Positions 25,341 through 36,068 of a stretch of DNA of 64,000 nt are shown piece by piece. The notes beneath the pieces are model-generated. The model saw only the letters and a list, made by a program, of their open reading frames with translations, was not told where the DNA came from and did no database searches. Within the stretch, counting starts at the first letter, position 1. Each line of letters starts with the position of its first letter. The position numbers and the translations under genes are program-made. Source of the stretch: Paraburkholderia franconis (GTDB taxonomy: Bacteria > Pseudomonadota > Gammaproteobacteria > Burkholderiales > Burkholderiaceae); assembly GCF_009362735.1 (NCBI RefSeq), contig NZ_WHNP01000004.1, positions 248,001 to 312,000 of the forward strand, written 5' to 3'.

Positions 25341-26126
25341 ATGCAATACGAAAACCTGATCGTCGCGTTCGATAACCGGGTGGCCACCGTTACGCTCAAT
25401 CGCCCCGACGTGCGCAACGCGTTCAACGAAGCGATGATCGCGGAGATCACTTCGGTATTTCGCGCGCTGAACGAACGCGACGACGTGCGCGCCGTCGTGC
25501 TCGCCGCGAACGGCAAGGCGTTCTGCGCGGGCGCGGACCTGAACTGGATGAAGAAGATGGCCGGTTACTCGGACGACGAGAACCGCGCCGATGCGATGCG
25601 TCTTGCCGACATGCTCGCGTCGATCTACCGCTGCAACAAGCCGGTGATCGCGTGCGTGAACGGCGACGCGTACGCGGGCGGCATGGGCCTGATTTCGGCG
25701 TGCGATATCGTCGTAGCCGTCGATACCGCGAAGTTCTGTCTCTCCGAAGCGCGTCTCGGCCTGATTCCCGCGACGATCGCGCCGTATGTGATCCGCGCGC
25801 TCGGCGAACAGGCGTCGCGCCGCTACTTCACGACGGCCGAGCAGTTCGACTGCGCGACGGGCTATCGCCTTGGCCTCGTCAGCGAATGCGTGAACGCGGA
25901 CAAGCTCGACGAGACCGTGCAGCAGATCGCAGCGACGCTGTGCGCGAACGGCCCGCAAGCGGTGAACGCCTGCAAGCAACTCGTTCAGGACATCGCGGGC
26001 CGCGAGCTGAACGCGGCGTTGATCGAAGATACGGCTGCACGCATCGCGCAGATCCGCGCGAGCGTCGAAGGACGCGAAGGCGTCGCGTCGTTCCTCGAAA
26101 AACGTTCGCCTTCGTGGCGCGCGTGA
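25341..26126 (+). CDS. liuC: Methylglutaconyl-CoA hydratase (enoyl-CoA hydratase family)
   Basis: Crotonase-fold enzyme of 261 residues that hydrates 3-methylglutaconyl-CoA to HMG-CoA, the step after methylcrotonoyl-CoA carboxylase. The oxyanion-hole motifs are ANGKAFCAGADLNWMKKM (about 57-74) and NGDAYAGGMGLISACDIVVA (about 104-123); the SEARLGLIPATIAPYV stretch follows. ATG 25341 was chosen because it begins the conserved MQYENLIVAFDNRVATVTLN and follows GAGGAGCC; the frame is open far upstream only because it overlaps liuB out of frame. Position between the two carboxylase genes is the strongest evidence for this substrate. Confidence 0.92.
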   Translation: MQYENLIVAFDNRVATVTLNRPDVRNAFNEAMIAEITSVFRALNERDDVRAVVLAANGKAFCAGADLNWMKKMAGYSDDENRADAMRLADMLASIYRCNKPVIACVNGDAYAGGMGLISACDIVVAVDTAKFCLSEARLGLIPATIAPYVIRALGEQASRRYFTTAEQFDCATGYRLGLVSECVNADKLDETVQQIAATLCANGPQAVNACKQLVQDIAGRELNAALIEDTAARIAQIRASVEGREGVASFLEKRSPSWRA

Positions 26127-26193
26127 CGGCGCGCCATTCGAGGCCGAACGCGAAGGCACGCGCACACAGAACAACACCCCATCGAGACACCTC

Positions 26194-28206
<2,013 letters not shown>

Positions 28207-28234
28207 CGCACACGTATCGCGTAAGTGCCCGACG

Positions 28235-29023
28235 TCATGCGAGGCGCGCGTAGTTCGCTATGCGCGCCTCGTTTTCCATTTGCGCGATGCAGTCGTACGC
28301 TTCGCGCGGCAACACCGAAAAACCTTTGAGCCGCAGACATCGCGCACGCGCGGGCTGTGTCGCGATGGCGTGATCGAGCGCGACGCGCAAAGCGCCGGTC
28401 TGTTCGATCGATATGTTCTTCGAGGCGATCAACGGCAAGCCCGGTGACGCGCCCGCATAGCCGATTTCCTTCACCGCACTCACGAGCTTCGGATAAGCGT
28501 CGCGCACGAAGGCCATCGTCACGCAATCGATCGCGGCGATGTCCGCTCGGTCGTCGGCGAGCGCGCGAAGCGAGCTGAGATGCGAACCCGTCTCCATTGT
28601 CGCGGCGAAGAATCGACCATCGCGGGCAAGTGGCGCAACCGCGTGCCGCAACGCGTTGTAGCCGCTGTTCGAATCGGTGGCGTTATATGCGGCACGCGCG
28701 CCGCGACATGCGTCGAGAGAATCTAACCGTGCGCCCGCGCGAGTGACGAGCACGCTCGAATACGTCGCGCCTTCGCAGCCGGGCGCGTCGAAATGCGGCG
28801 TCGCGATCAATTGGACGTATTCGTGCAAGCCGAGCACATAGGGATAGCCGCACGTCTGCGAAATAAGCAGGCCGGGTTGACGCCAGAATGCATGCAGATC
28901 GTTCGGCTCGACGATCTGTGCCGTCGGATCGACGTGCTTTAGCACGTCGGTGAGCAGCGTGTGCCAGTCGGCCGCGAGTGCGGGCGACACGTTGTACATC
29001 GGCAGGGCGGCGATCGCGTTCAT
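28235..29023 (-). CDS. PhnD-like phosphate/phosphonate-type substrate-binding protein, no signal peptide
   Basis: Protein of 262 residues with the PhnD/SsuA periplasmic-binding fold: ALPMYNVSPALAADWHTLLT at the N-terminus, QPGLLISQTCGYPYVLGLHE (about 49-68), a hinge at ATYSSVLVTRAGA, GYNALRHAVAPLA and FFAATMETGSHLSSLRALAD, then AAIDCVTMAFVRDAYP. No signal peptide or lipobox is seen, so it may work in the cytoplasm or be a sensor-type relative rather than a transport component; no matching permease is adjacent. It is convergent with liuD, whose terminator lies in its 3' end, and 75 bases downstream of the ABC permease gene on the same strand. Ligand unknown. Confidence 0.7.
   Translation of the reverse strand: MNAIAALPMYNVSPALAADWHTLLTDVLKHVDPTAQIVEPNDLHAFWRQPGLLISQTCGYPYVLGLHEYVQLIATPHFDAPGCEGATYSSVLVTRAGARLDSLDACRGARAAYNATDSNSGYNALRHAVAPLARDGRFFAATMETGSHLSSLRALADDRADIAAIDCVTMAFVRDAYPKLVSAVKEIGYAGASPGLPLIASKNISIEQTGALRVALDHAIATQPARARCLRLKGFSVLPREAYDCIAQMENEARIANYARLA
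28240..28275 (+). terminator. Terminator of the liu operon
   Basis: Stem CGAGGCGCGC (28240-28249) / GCGCGCCTCG (28262-28271) with a 12-base loop and TTTT. It begins 33 bases after the liuD stop and lies within the last codons of the convergent PhnD-like gene, so it doubles as coding sequence. Confidence 0.75.
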
Positions 29024-29098
29024 GCCTGCGATTCTAAACGGGGATTCGCAGATGATGTGTCGACGCCTCTAATGTCCGGGTGAAATGAACCGTTCAGT

Positions 29099-29926
29099 TC
29101 ACGCAAACGATCGGCTAGCCGCCGCTGCGCGCTTGCGCAACCAGTTCATGCACGCAAACAGTGCGATTGCGAACACCATCAGCAGCGTGGCCACGGCGAG
29201 GATCGACGGATCGATCTGCTCGCGGATGCCGCTCCACATTTGTCGTGGCACGGTGCGCTGATCCGGGCCGCCGATGAACAGAATGACGACCACTTCATCG
29301 AACGAAGTCGCGAACGCGAACACGCTTCCCGTTGCGACGGCGGGCGCGATCAGCGGAAGCGTGACGCGGCGGAATGCGACCCATGGCGGCGCTCCCAGTC
29401 CCGACGCGGCGCGAAGCAGGCTCTGGTCGAACGACAGCAGCGATGCCGTCACCGTGACGACGACGAACGGCGTGCCGAGCGCGGCATGCGCAAGCACGAC
29501 GCCGGGATACGAATTCACCAGGCCGAGCGGCGAAAAGACCAGATAGAAGCCTGCCGCGACGACCACGATGGGCACGATCATCGGCGACACGATGATCGGC
29601 ATGATGATCGAGCGGAACGGAAACTGCGTGCGGCTCAAGCCGAGCGCGGCAAGCGTGCCGAGCACTGTCGCGATCAGCGTCGACGCCGTGCCGATGCCGA
29701 TGCTGTTCACAAACGCGCGTTGCCAGTCCGGCGAACCGAGCGCCTGCGCGTACCAGCGCAGCGAGAAGCCCTGCATCGGGTACGAGAAGAACGAGCCAGA
29801 GTTGAACGACAGCGGCACGATCGCAAGGATCGGCGCGACGAGGAAAAAGAACATGATCGCGCAATGCAAGCGCAACCCCGCGCCGGCGATGCGTTCCGAA
29901 AGTAGCCGCGTGCGTCCGTCTTTCAT
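29099..29926 (-). CDS. ABC importer permease, PotC-like
   Basis: Inner-membrane permease of 275 residues with about six helices, starting FFFLVAPILAIVPLSFNSGS and ending AVATLLMVFAIALFACMNWL. The cytoplasmic EAA loop reads AASGLGAPPWVAFRRVTLPLIAP (about residues 175-197), the contact for the ATPase. The PotC/ModB-like size and order indicate the spermidine/putrescine-type subclass. Last gene of the minus-strand run Rieske oxygenase-ATPase-binding protein-PotB-like-PotC-like, 55 bases after the PotB-like gene. Known: this subclass also carries opines, glycine betaine-like and aromatic compounds, so the substrate should not be taken as a polyamine. Confidence 0.88.
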   Translation of the reverse strand: MKDGRTRLLSERIAGAGLRLHCAIMFFFLVAPILAIVPLSFNSGSFFSYPMQGFSLRWYAQALGSPDWQRAFVNSIGIGTASTLIATVLGTLAALGLSRTQFPFRSIIMPIIVSPMIVPIVVVAAGFYLVFSPLGLVNSYPGVVLAHAALGTPFVVVTVTASLLSFDQSLLRAASGLGAPPWVAFRRVTLPLIAPAVATGSVFAFATSFDEVVVILFIGGPDQRTVPRQMWSGIREQIDPSILAVATLLMVFAIALFACMNWLRKRAAAASRSFA

Positions 29927-29981
29927 GTGATTCTGCCTGTCGATGAGCGATTACCGAGTGAGCGTCGAGCCTCGCTGCGTG

Positions 29982-31238
29982 CTAGCCGAAGCGCAAGCGG
30001 TCGATCCCGACCAGCCTGTTGAAGATGAAATAGAACACGGCGGTAAAGACGACCAGGTAGCACGACAGCGCCCCCGCGAGGCCCCAGTTCAGTCGCTCGT
30101 TGGTCTGCGACGCGATGAGCTGGCTGATCATTTCGTCGCCGGCACCGCCCAGCAGCGCGGGGGTGATGTAATAGCCGAGCGCGAGCACGAACACGAGAAA
30201 ACATCCCGCGCCGACACCCGGCAGCGTCTGCGGGATATAGACGCGCACGAAGGCCACGGCCGGATGCGCCCCGAGCGATTTCGCCGCGCGCATGTACACG
30301 GGCGACACATTCTTCATCACCGAGTAGATCGCGAGGATCATGTACGGCAACAGGATATGCGTCATGCCGATCAGCACACCGGTGCGGTTGAAGATGAGTG
30401 GCAACGGATGACTGACGAGCCCAACGCTTGTCAGCGCGCTGTTGATCACGCCACCCGGTTGCAGCAGCACATACCACGCGGTCGTACGCACGAGCAGCGA
30501 AGTCCAGAACGGCACGATCACGAAGAGGATCAGGCGGTTGCTTTGCTTGTCCGGCAATGTCGCGAGCAGATACGCCACCGGGTAGCCGAAGAGCAGGCAC
30601 AACAGCGTGACCGTCGCGCTGATCGTCACCGTGCGTCCGAAGGCGGCGCGGTAGATGGCGCTATCGGCTGCGACGGGCGCCACTGAACCATCGGGCGCGA
30701 CTTGCGCATCGACGGCGTTCAGCAAATAGTCGGGTGTCGGCGAAACGGACGCACGCTTGAGCAGACGCCACGTTTCGGGCTCGTTCCAGCGCGCGTCGAG
30801 ATCGGTCAGAGCAGGCTTCCATTGCGCGGGCGTCTGCGAACGCGTGGCGCGCGCCGTCTTGAAGAGCAGGCTGCGGAACTCCGGCTGATAAAAGTTCATG
30901 CGTCGCGCGATGTTGCCGAGCTGGCCGTTCTCGCCAGCACGCTTGAGCTCGTGCGCAAGCGCGGCAAATGCGGGCTCGCCGGGCACGCCCGCGCCGTTCC
31001 ACTCGGCCAGCGCCGCGCTCAGCCCGGGCATGCCGTCACGCACTTCGGGATTCTGCACGCTGCGGCCGAGCAGGCTCGCGATCGGCGCGACGAACGTCAC
31101 CAGCAGAAACACGAGCAGCGGCAAGGCGAGCAGCAGCGCGCGCATCGCGGCCTTGCGGCGCGCGGCGCGAAACGACTCGCGATCCGCGGCACGCGGGCCG
31201 CGGCCAAAGGGAGCAGTGGTTGGCAGCGGCGTGTTCAT
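29982..31238 (-). CDS. ABC importer permease, PotB-like, with long periplasmic insert
   Basis: Permease of 418 residues. After the first helix (about 32-55, ALLLALPLLVFLLVTFVAPI) comes an unusually long hydrophilic stretch, about residues 60-205, before the permease core begins (FGRTVTISATVTLLCLLFGY). Ordinary PotB proteins are about 280-300 residues, so the insert adds 120 or more. EAA motif: AAKSLGAHPAVAFVRVYIPQ. The insert is predicted to be periplasmic and may help dock the binding protein; that is inference. It sits between the binding-protein gene (39 bases upstream) and the PotC-like gene (55 bases downstream). Confidence 0.88.
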   Translation of the reverse strand: MNTPLPTTAPFGRGPRAADRESFRAARRKAAMRALLLALPLLVFLLVTFVAPIASLLGRSVQNPEVRDGMPGLSAALAEWNGAGVPGEPAFAALAHELKRAGENGQLGNIARRMNFYQPEFRSLLFKTARATRSQTPAQWKPALTDLDARWNEPETWRLLKRASVSPTPDYLLNAVDAQVAPDGSVAPVAADSAIYRAAFGRTVTISATVTLLCLLFGYPVAYLLATLPDKQSNRLILFVIVPFWTSLLVRTTAWYVLLQPGGVINSALTSVGLVSHPLPLIFNRTGVLIGMTHILLPYMILAIYSVMKNVSPVYMRAAKSLGAHPAVAFVRVYIPQTLPGVGAGCFLVFVLALGYYITPALLGGAGDEMISQLIASQTNERLNWGLAGALSCYLVVFTAVFYFIFNRLVGIDRLRFG

Positions 31239-31277
31239 CGTCGTGAATCTCTCTGATGACGTCTTTGCGCTCTGGCG

Positions 31278-32333
31278 TTACTGCGTCAGCCAGTTCTGGA
31301 ACCGCTTGTTGATGGCATCGGCGTTATCGGCCCAGAACGTTGCATCGATTTGCAGCGGACGCTTGAAGTTCTCCGGCGCGGTCGGCAGATCGTTCAGGCG
31401 TGCCTTGTCGATCAGCGGGATCGCGTTCTTGCGCGGCGGCGCGTAGGCGATGTACTTCGACAGGTCCGCGTAGGCTTGTGGCGTCGAGGCCGACACGATG
31501 AATTTCTGAGCCGCGTCAGCATGTTTCGCGCCGCTGACCACGGCCCACCATTCGTAGTCGTACACCTGCGCGTCCCAGACGATCTTGAACGGCTTCTTGT
31601 CCTTGTGAACGGCATCGTCGATGCGGCCGTTGTAGGCCTGCGTCATCACGACCGCGCCGTCGGCAAGCAGCTGCGGCGCCTGCGCGCCCGCTTCCCACCA
31701 GACGATGCTCGACTTGATCGTATCGAGCTTCTTGAACGCGCGATCGACGCCGGCGGGCGTGCCCAGCGTCTTGTAGACGTCCTTCGGTGCAACGCCATCG
31801 GCGATCAGCGCCCACTCCATCGCCACCTTCGGCGACTTGCGCATGCCGCGCTTGCCGGGGAATTTCTTCAGATCGAAGAAATCGTTGATGCTGGACGGCG
31901 CCGTTTTCAGCTTGCTGGTGTCGTACGCATAGACCGTGGACCACACCATCGCCGCGACGGCGCAATCGCTGAGCGAGCCCGGCAGAAAATCGCTGGTGCT
32001 GCCAAGCGATGCCCTGTCGAACTTCGCGATCAGGCCTTCGTCGCATGCGGTGATCGCATCGTTGGTTTCGAGGTCGATCAGATCCCACGTCGGGTTCTTC
32101 GCCTGTTCCATTGCCTGCAGCTTCGCGAGACCGCCATCGTACGATTCGGTTGCGAACTGGTTGCCCGTCTTCGCAGTGAACGGTTCGAACCAGGCCTTTT
32201 TCGCGGCGGCTTCATAGGCGCCGCCGAACGTGACGACAGAAATCGTATCGGCCGCGTGAGCCGCAGCGGCAGCGAACACGCCCAGCGCGCACGCCGCGAC
32301 GGTGGTCCGGAATAACGAAATGTTGGTTTTCAT
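31278..32333 (-). CDS. ABC importer periplasmic substrate-binding protein, PotD-like
   Basis: Periplasmic protein of 351 residues with a Sec signal peptide (MKTNISLFRTTVAACALGVF, cleavage near AHA-AD at residue 28). Fold landmarks of the PotD/PotF class: ISVVTFGGAYEAAAKKAWFE, a hinge NPTWDLIDLETNDAITACDE, VYAYDTSKLKTAPSSINDFF, FPGKRGMRKSPKVAMEWAL and WEAGAQAPQLLADGAVVMTQ; it closes with FWADNADAINKRFQNWL. It delivers substrate to the PotB/PotC-like permeases. The gene starts 2 bases after the ATPase gene stops. A homologous but Tat-exported binding protein is encoded at 45356-46417; the two belong to separate operons. Confidence 0.9.
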   Translation of the reverse strand: MKTNISLFRTTVAACALGVFAAAAAHAADTISVVTFGGAYEAAAKKAWFEPFTAKTGNQFATESYDGGLAKLQAMEQAKNPTWDLIDLETNDAITACDEGLIAKFDRASLGSTSDFLPGSLSDCAVAAMVWSTVYAYDTSKLKTAPSSINDFFDLKKFPGKRGMRKSPKVAMEWALIADGVAPKDVYKTLGTPAGVDRAFKKLDTIKSSIVWWEAGAQAPQLLADGAVVMTQAYNGRIDDAVHKDKKPFKIVWDAQVYDYEWWAVVSGAKHADAAQKFIVSASTPQAYADLSKYIAYAPPRKNAIPLIDKARLNDLPTAPENFKRPLQIDATFWADNADAINKRFQNWLTQ

Positions 32334-32335
32334 TT

Positions 32336-33538
32336 TCAGTTGACTCCTGCGATGAGTGGCGAGGCGGACGAGGAAGGGAAAGTAGCGGAGCGGGCTGCGC
32401 TGTCAGAGGGTCCGGCGGCGCGCAGAACTTCGGCTGCGGGCAGTACCTTGCAGTCGTCGCGGTGCCAGGTCACGGCCGTCTGACGGCCTAGCGCGGGCAG
32501 ATCGTGGTGCTGCGTATTCGGTACCTTGACGACCACGGTTTCGCCATGGCCTAGCTTCAGATGAACGCGATGATGGTCGCCGCAATAGACGAGTTCTTCC
32601 ACGAGCGCGTGCACGACGTTCATGTTCTGCCGCGCCGCTTCCTGCTCGGCGTCGGGCGTCGCCGCGATGTGCGCGCGCTCCGGGCGCAGCGCCAGCATCG
32701 CGGTGTCGCCGACCGCGAGACCTGCGCCCGCGCGGCCGTAGACGGTGTTGCCGTCGGCGAGCTGCATCGCGGCCCATTCCCCGTTGTCCGGAATCACGCG
32801 ACCCGTCAGTCCATTGTTCTCGCCGACGAAATTGGCCACGAATGCATTCGCCGCGTTTTCGTAGAGCTCGGTGGGCGTCGCGGCCTGCTGGATGCGTCCA
32901 TCGGAGAACACGGCGACGCGGTCCGACATCGTCAATGCTTCGTTCTGGTCGTGTGTCACATAGACGATCGTGAGCGACAGTTCGCGATGGAGCCTCATGA
33001 TTTCATACTGCATGTTTTCCCGTAGCCGCTTGTCGAGCGCGCCGAGCGGCTCGTCCATCAGCACCACGCTCGGCTCGAACACCAGCGCGCGGGCAAGCGC
33101 GACGCGCTGCTGCTGGCCACCCGACAGCTGCGCAGGACGCCGTCCCGCCAGATGCGACAGTTCCACCATGTCGAGCACACGCATCACACGCGTCTTCTGC
33201 TCGCTGCGGCTCACCCTGCGCACGGACAACGGGAACGCCACGTTCTCGGCGATCGTCATGTGAGGGAAGAGCGCATAGTTCTGGAACACCATGCCGATGT
33301 CGCGCCGATGGGGCGGCTTGTCGTCCAGACGCTTGCCCGCAAGGCGAATCTCGCCGCGCGTCGGCGATTCGAAACCGGCGAGCATCATCAGCGTCGTGGT
33401 CTTGCCCGAACCCGATGGCCCGAGCAGCGAGACAAATTCACCGCGCGCGACGTCGAGGTCGAGCCCTTCGACCACGCTGTGCAGGCCGTCGTATGACTTG
33501 CTGACGCCCGCAAAGGAAATGAATGGTTGGCTTGACAT
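32336..33538 (-). CDS. ABC importer ATP-binding subunit, PotA-like
   Basis: ATPase of 400 residues. Walker A GPSGSGKT (about 40-47), Q-loop FQNYALFPHM, signature LSGGQQQRVALARAL, Walker B VVLMDEP, and H-loop YVTHDQNEA. The C-terminal third is an OB-type regulatory domain (TAMLALRPERAHIA, VHALVEELVYCGDHHRVHLK). The tail beyond residue 365 is Ser/Ala-rich and probably disordered. Start placed at 33538, which begins the conserved MSSQPFISFAGVSKSYDG; the upstream frame runs into the Rieske gene out of frame. Second gene of the run, 44 bases after the Rieske oxygenase gene. Confidence 0.92.
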   Translation of the reverse strand: MSSQPFISFAGVSKSYDGLHSVVEGLDLDVARGEFVSLLGPSGSGKTTTLMMLAGFESPTRGEIRLAGKRLDDKPPHRRDIGMVFQNYALFPHMTIAENVAFPLSVRRVSRSEQKTRVMRVLDMVELSHLAGRRPAQLSGGQQQRVALARALVFEPSVVLMDEPLGALDKRLRENMQYEIMRLHRELSLTIVYVTHDQNEALTMSDRVAVFSDGRIQQAATPTELYENAANAFVANFVGENNGLTGRVIPDNGEWAAMQLADGNTVYGRAGAGLAVGDTAMLALRPERAHIAATPDAEQEAARQNMNVVHALVEELVYCGDHHRVHLKLGHGETVVVKVPNTQHHDLPALGRQTAVTWHRDDCKVLPAAEVLRAAGPSDSAARSATFPSSSASPLIAGVN

Positions 33539-33582
33539 GGGGGGCTCGGGTGAGTGTTGGCAATCCATGCGAGGCGTCGATG

Positions 33583-34734
33583 TCACGTCGCGCCCACGCG
33601 TGCCGCGAGGTAGCGCGCGAAGTCGTAATTCGGCCGCTCGAGAGGGCTCAGATTGCCCGGCTTCGCGAGCGGCGCATGCACGCCGCGAAACACGGCTTCG
33701 ACGCCGCGCCGGTCTTCGGCGTTCACTTCGTCGAGCAGTGTCTTGAGCGTCGCCATGTAGTCGGCGGCTTTCGGATCGTCGATGAATTCCGGCGCGAGGC
33801 CGCCGCCAAACTGGATATGCACGCGGCCGACGCCCTGCGGCTGCAGGATCAGATACCAGAAGTAGCCGGGCGTCAGCGTGATCAGATGCGTCGGATAGAT
33901 CGCCAGCAACGCGGTGGTACGGCGCCAGTGGCCTTGCAGGCGCGTATTGGCGGGATGCGCATTGCCGATCGGCAGCGAAGCTTCCTTTGTGATCCAGTGA
34001 TAGTTGAATGCGGGAAGGCCCGGCGGGCATTCCATTTCTTCGAGCTTCGAGTGCGGGCCGACCGTGGCGCGATGCAGCATCGGCAGGTGATAGCTCTCCA
34101 TGAAGTTTTCCGCGAGGATCTTCCAGTTGGTGTTCCACACGTGCTCTTCGTGGAAGGTCTCGACGTAATCGCTCATGCCGTACGGCTCGATCAGCTTCGT
34201 CAGGTCCGCCAGGTGCGCGTCGACGGGCGGCGCGTCCGCGTTGAGCGTCACATAGATCCAGCCTTGCCATGTCTCGCAGCGTACCGCAGGCAGTCTGTAC
34301 TGTTCCTTGCAGAAGCCCGCCTGGCGATCCATCAGCGGCGCGCCGGCGAGTGCGCCGTCGAGCGTGTAATTCCACGCGTGATACGGACAGACGATGCGGC
34401 GCACGTTGCCTCGGCCTTCGAGCAGCACCGACATCCGGTGCAGGCAGACATTCGAGAACGCGCGCAGCTCGCCGTTCGCATCGCGCAAGACGAAGACCGG
34501 CTGGTCGTCTATCGTCCCTGTCAGATAGTCGCCGTTGTTCGCTAGCGCGCTCGCGCGGCCCATGCACAGCCACTCGCTGCGAAACACGTCACGTCGTTCG
34601 AGTGCGAGAAACGCCTCCGATGTATAGACCGCGGGAGGCATCGAGTGCGCGTCCTCGAAGGGGCGCTCACAGTTCTCGCGCAGATTGCGAACGACGTCGA
34701 GCCCATTGGTCGTCGGAGTGGGAATGGCTGCCAT
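33583..34734 (-). CDS. Rieske non-haem iron oxygenase, alpha subunit, with Glu-type metal bridge
   Basis: Oxygenase of 383 residues. Rieske [2Fe-2S] ligands are C97, H99, C116 and H119 (CLHR ... CPYHAW). The catalytic-domain signature is E213-x2-H216-x4-H221, so the residue bridging the two metal centres is Glu where dioxygenases such as naphthalene dioxygenase have Asp. Known: carnitine oxygenase CntA and other quaternary-amine oxygenases share that Glu. Inferred: it demethylates or hydroxylates a quaternary or N-methylated amine. No reductase gene is adjacent, so an external partner is needed. It heads the run containing the ABC importer, which suggests it acts on the imported compound. It is 130 bases downstream of the LysR gene. 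Confidence 0.88.
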   Translation of the reverse strand: MAAIPTPTTNGLDVVRNLRENCERPFEDAHSMPPAVYTSEAFLALERRDVFRSEWLCMGRASALANNGDYLTGTIDDQPVFVLRDANGELRAFSNVCLHRMSVLLEGRGNVRRIVCPYHAWNYTLDGALAGAPLMDRQAGFCKEQYRLPAVRCETWQGWIYVTLNADAPPVDAHLADLTKLIEPYGMSDYVETFHEEHVWNTNWKILAENFMESYHLPMLHRATVGPHSKLEEMECPPGLPAFNYHWITKEASLPIGNAHPANTRLQGHWRRTTALLAIYPTHLITLTPGYFWYLILQPQGVGRVHIQFGGGLAPEFIDDPKAADYMATLKTLLDEVNAEDRRGVEAVFRGVHAPLAKPGNLSPLERPNYDFARYLAARVGAT

Positions 34735-34864
34735 GCGGCCTCCGTATCAGCGTTGTGTCGCGATGAACTCCAATCTAACAATCCAAATTTCAAGTCAAAA
34801 TACTGTTTTTGGATGCATTGAATAGCCTGGTGCTATGCAGTGCTTCTGCTGCTTCTGCCGGTTC

Positions 34865-35788
34865 CTATTCGATGTGCAGACGGCGAATGTATGTTTCGCA
34901 GAATGCCGAAAAGCGTTTGACGATTTCGCGCGGCTTCATGCTGCTGGATCGCGCGATGCCGAGCGTGGTGGCGTTGACGTTCTCCTTGAAGCGCTTGGTC
35001 ACGAAGTCTTCGCCGTCGACGGTTCGGTTCGACTTGAGCGGGAAGTTGAGAATGCTGTAGCCGAGTCCGTTGGCGACCATGCCGCGCACTACTTCCGGCT
35101 GCGACGAACGGAAGGCAGCAGTAGGGCGGCTGCCGACTGCATCGAATAACGCAGAGAAGTATTCCCGGCTATGCGGAAGGTCCAGCATCACATAGGGCTC
35201 GTGAAGCAGATCGGCCAACGACACCTTGCGTGCCCGCGCAAGCCGGTGCGTTCTTGGCAGGATCACATAGGGCGGCAGCGAAAGCAGTGGTGTAAACGCG
35301 ATGCCATCGGCGATATCGAGGCTATAGGTCAGCACAATATCGAGTGAGCCGTCGTGCAGGCCGCTTAACAGCGTGTCCTGATGGGCCTCGGTGGTCCGGA
35401 ACGATATGGCGGAATGTTCCTGCACGAAGCGGCTGATGATGCCCGGCATGAGAGGCGGGGCAAGCGACACCAGGCAGCCGAGAGAAATCGAGCCTGACAT
35501 TCCGCCATCCATTTCTTTGGCCGTCAATTGCAGCTCTTCGGCATTCTTCAACAGATTGCGTGCATGCCCCAGCAGATCGCGGCCGGGCTGCGTGAGCGAC
35601 AGACCGCTGGCGTGATGCCGGATGAAAAGTTGCACGCCGAATGACGCTTCGAGATCGGCCAGTGCCGTCGAAATAGAAGGCTGCGAAATATGCAATCGCT
35701 TTGCCGCTGCGGTGAAAGAGAGCGCTTCCGCTGCCACGACGAAGTACCGCAACTGGCGCAGCGAATAACGCACGGTGTTTCCGTCCAT
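34865..35788 (-). CDS. LysR family transcriptional regulator of the central catabolic locus
   Basis: LysR regulator of about 307 residues. Helix-turn-helix: YSLRQLRYFVVAAEALSFTA, AAKRLHISQPSISTALADLE. The effector domain begins near SISLGCLVSLAPPLMPGI. I prefer the ATG at 35788, since GGAAAG sits 8 bases before it; an ATG 18 bases further upstream (35806) is the alternative. It is located between the two arms of the locus: the Rieske/ABC run on its own strand and the monooxygenase-RidA-DUF1028-M20 run on the other, with 280 bases to the divergent start. That position makes it the probable regulator of both. Effector unknown. Confidence 0.9.
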   Translation of the reverse strand: MDGNTVRYSLRQLRYFVVAAEALSFTAAAKRLHISQPSISTALADLEASFGVQLFIRHHASGLSLTQPGRDLLGHARNLLKNAEELQLTAKEMDGGMSGSISLGCLVSLAPPLMPGIISRFVQEHSAISFRTTEAHQDTLLSGLHDGSLDIVLTYSLDIADGIAFTPLLSLPPYVILPRTHRLARARKVSLADLLHEPYVMLDLPHSREYFSALFDAVGSRPTAAFRSSQPEVVRGMVANGLGYSILNFPLKSNRTVDGEDFVTKRFKENVNATTLGIARSSSMKPREIVKRFSAFCETYIRRLHIE

Positions 35789-36068
35789 GAGTTCTTTCCA
35801 GAGCATCGTTCAAGGTCATTGTCGTCGCAATCGAGATGAACTGCATAGCCAAAAACAATGCATGGCATTTTTTGAATGTATTTTTGTTTATGAGTGGCGG
35901 GGCGTACATTGTGTCCGAACAGTGACCGGGCGCGACATCCGGACGTGATACCGGGGGCGCACAACACGCCGATGCGATGCGCGCGCAGCCGTCATCGGTT
36001 CGCCTCGGTTTTGCATTGCGTCATGGAAGACGGACCTGAGTCAGAGTGCTTTTCAGAAGGAGACAGCC

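Noticed and set aside
33539..34573. Extension of the PotA-like protein upstream into the Rieske gene
   Set aside because: The additional residues are the Rieske gene read in another frame; the conserved ATPase starts at 33538.
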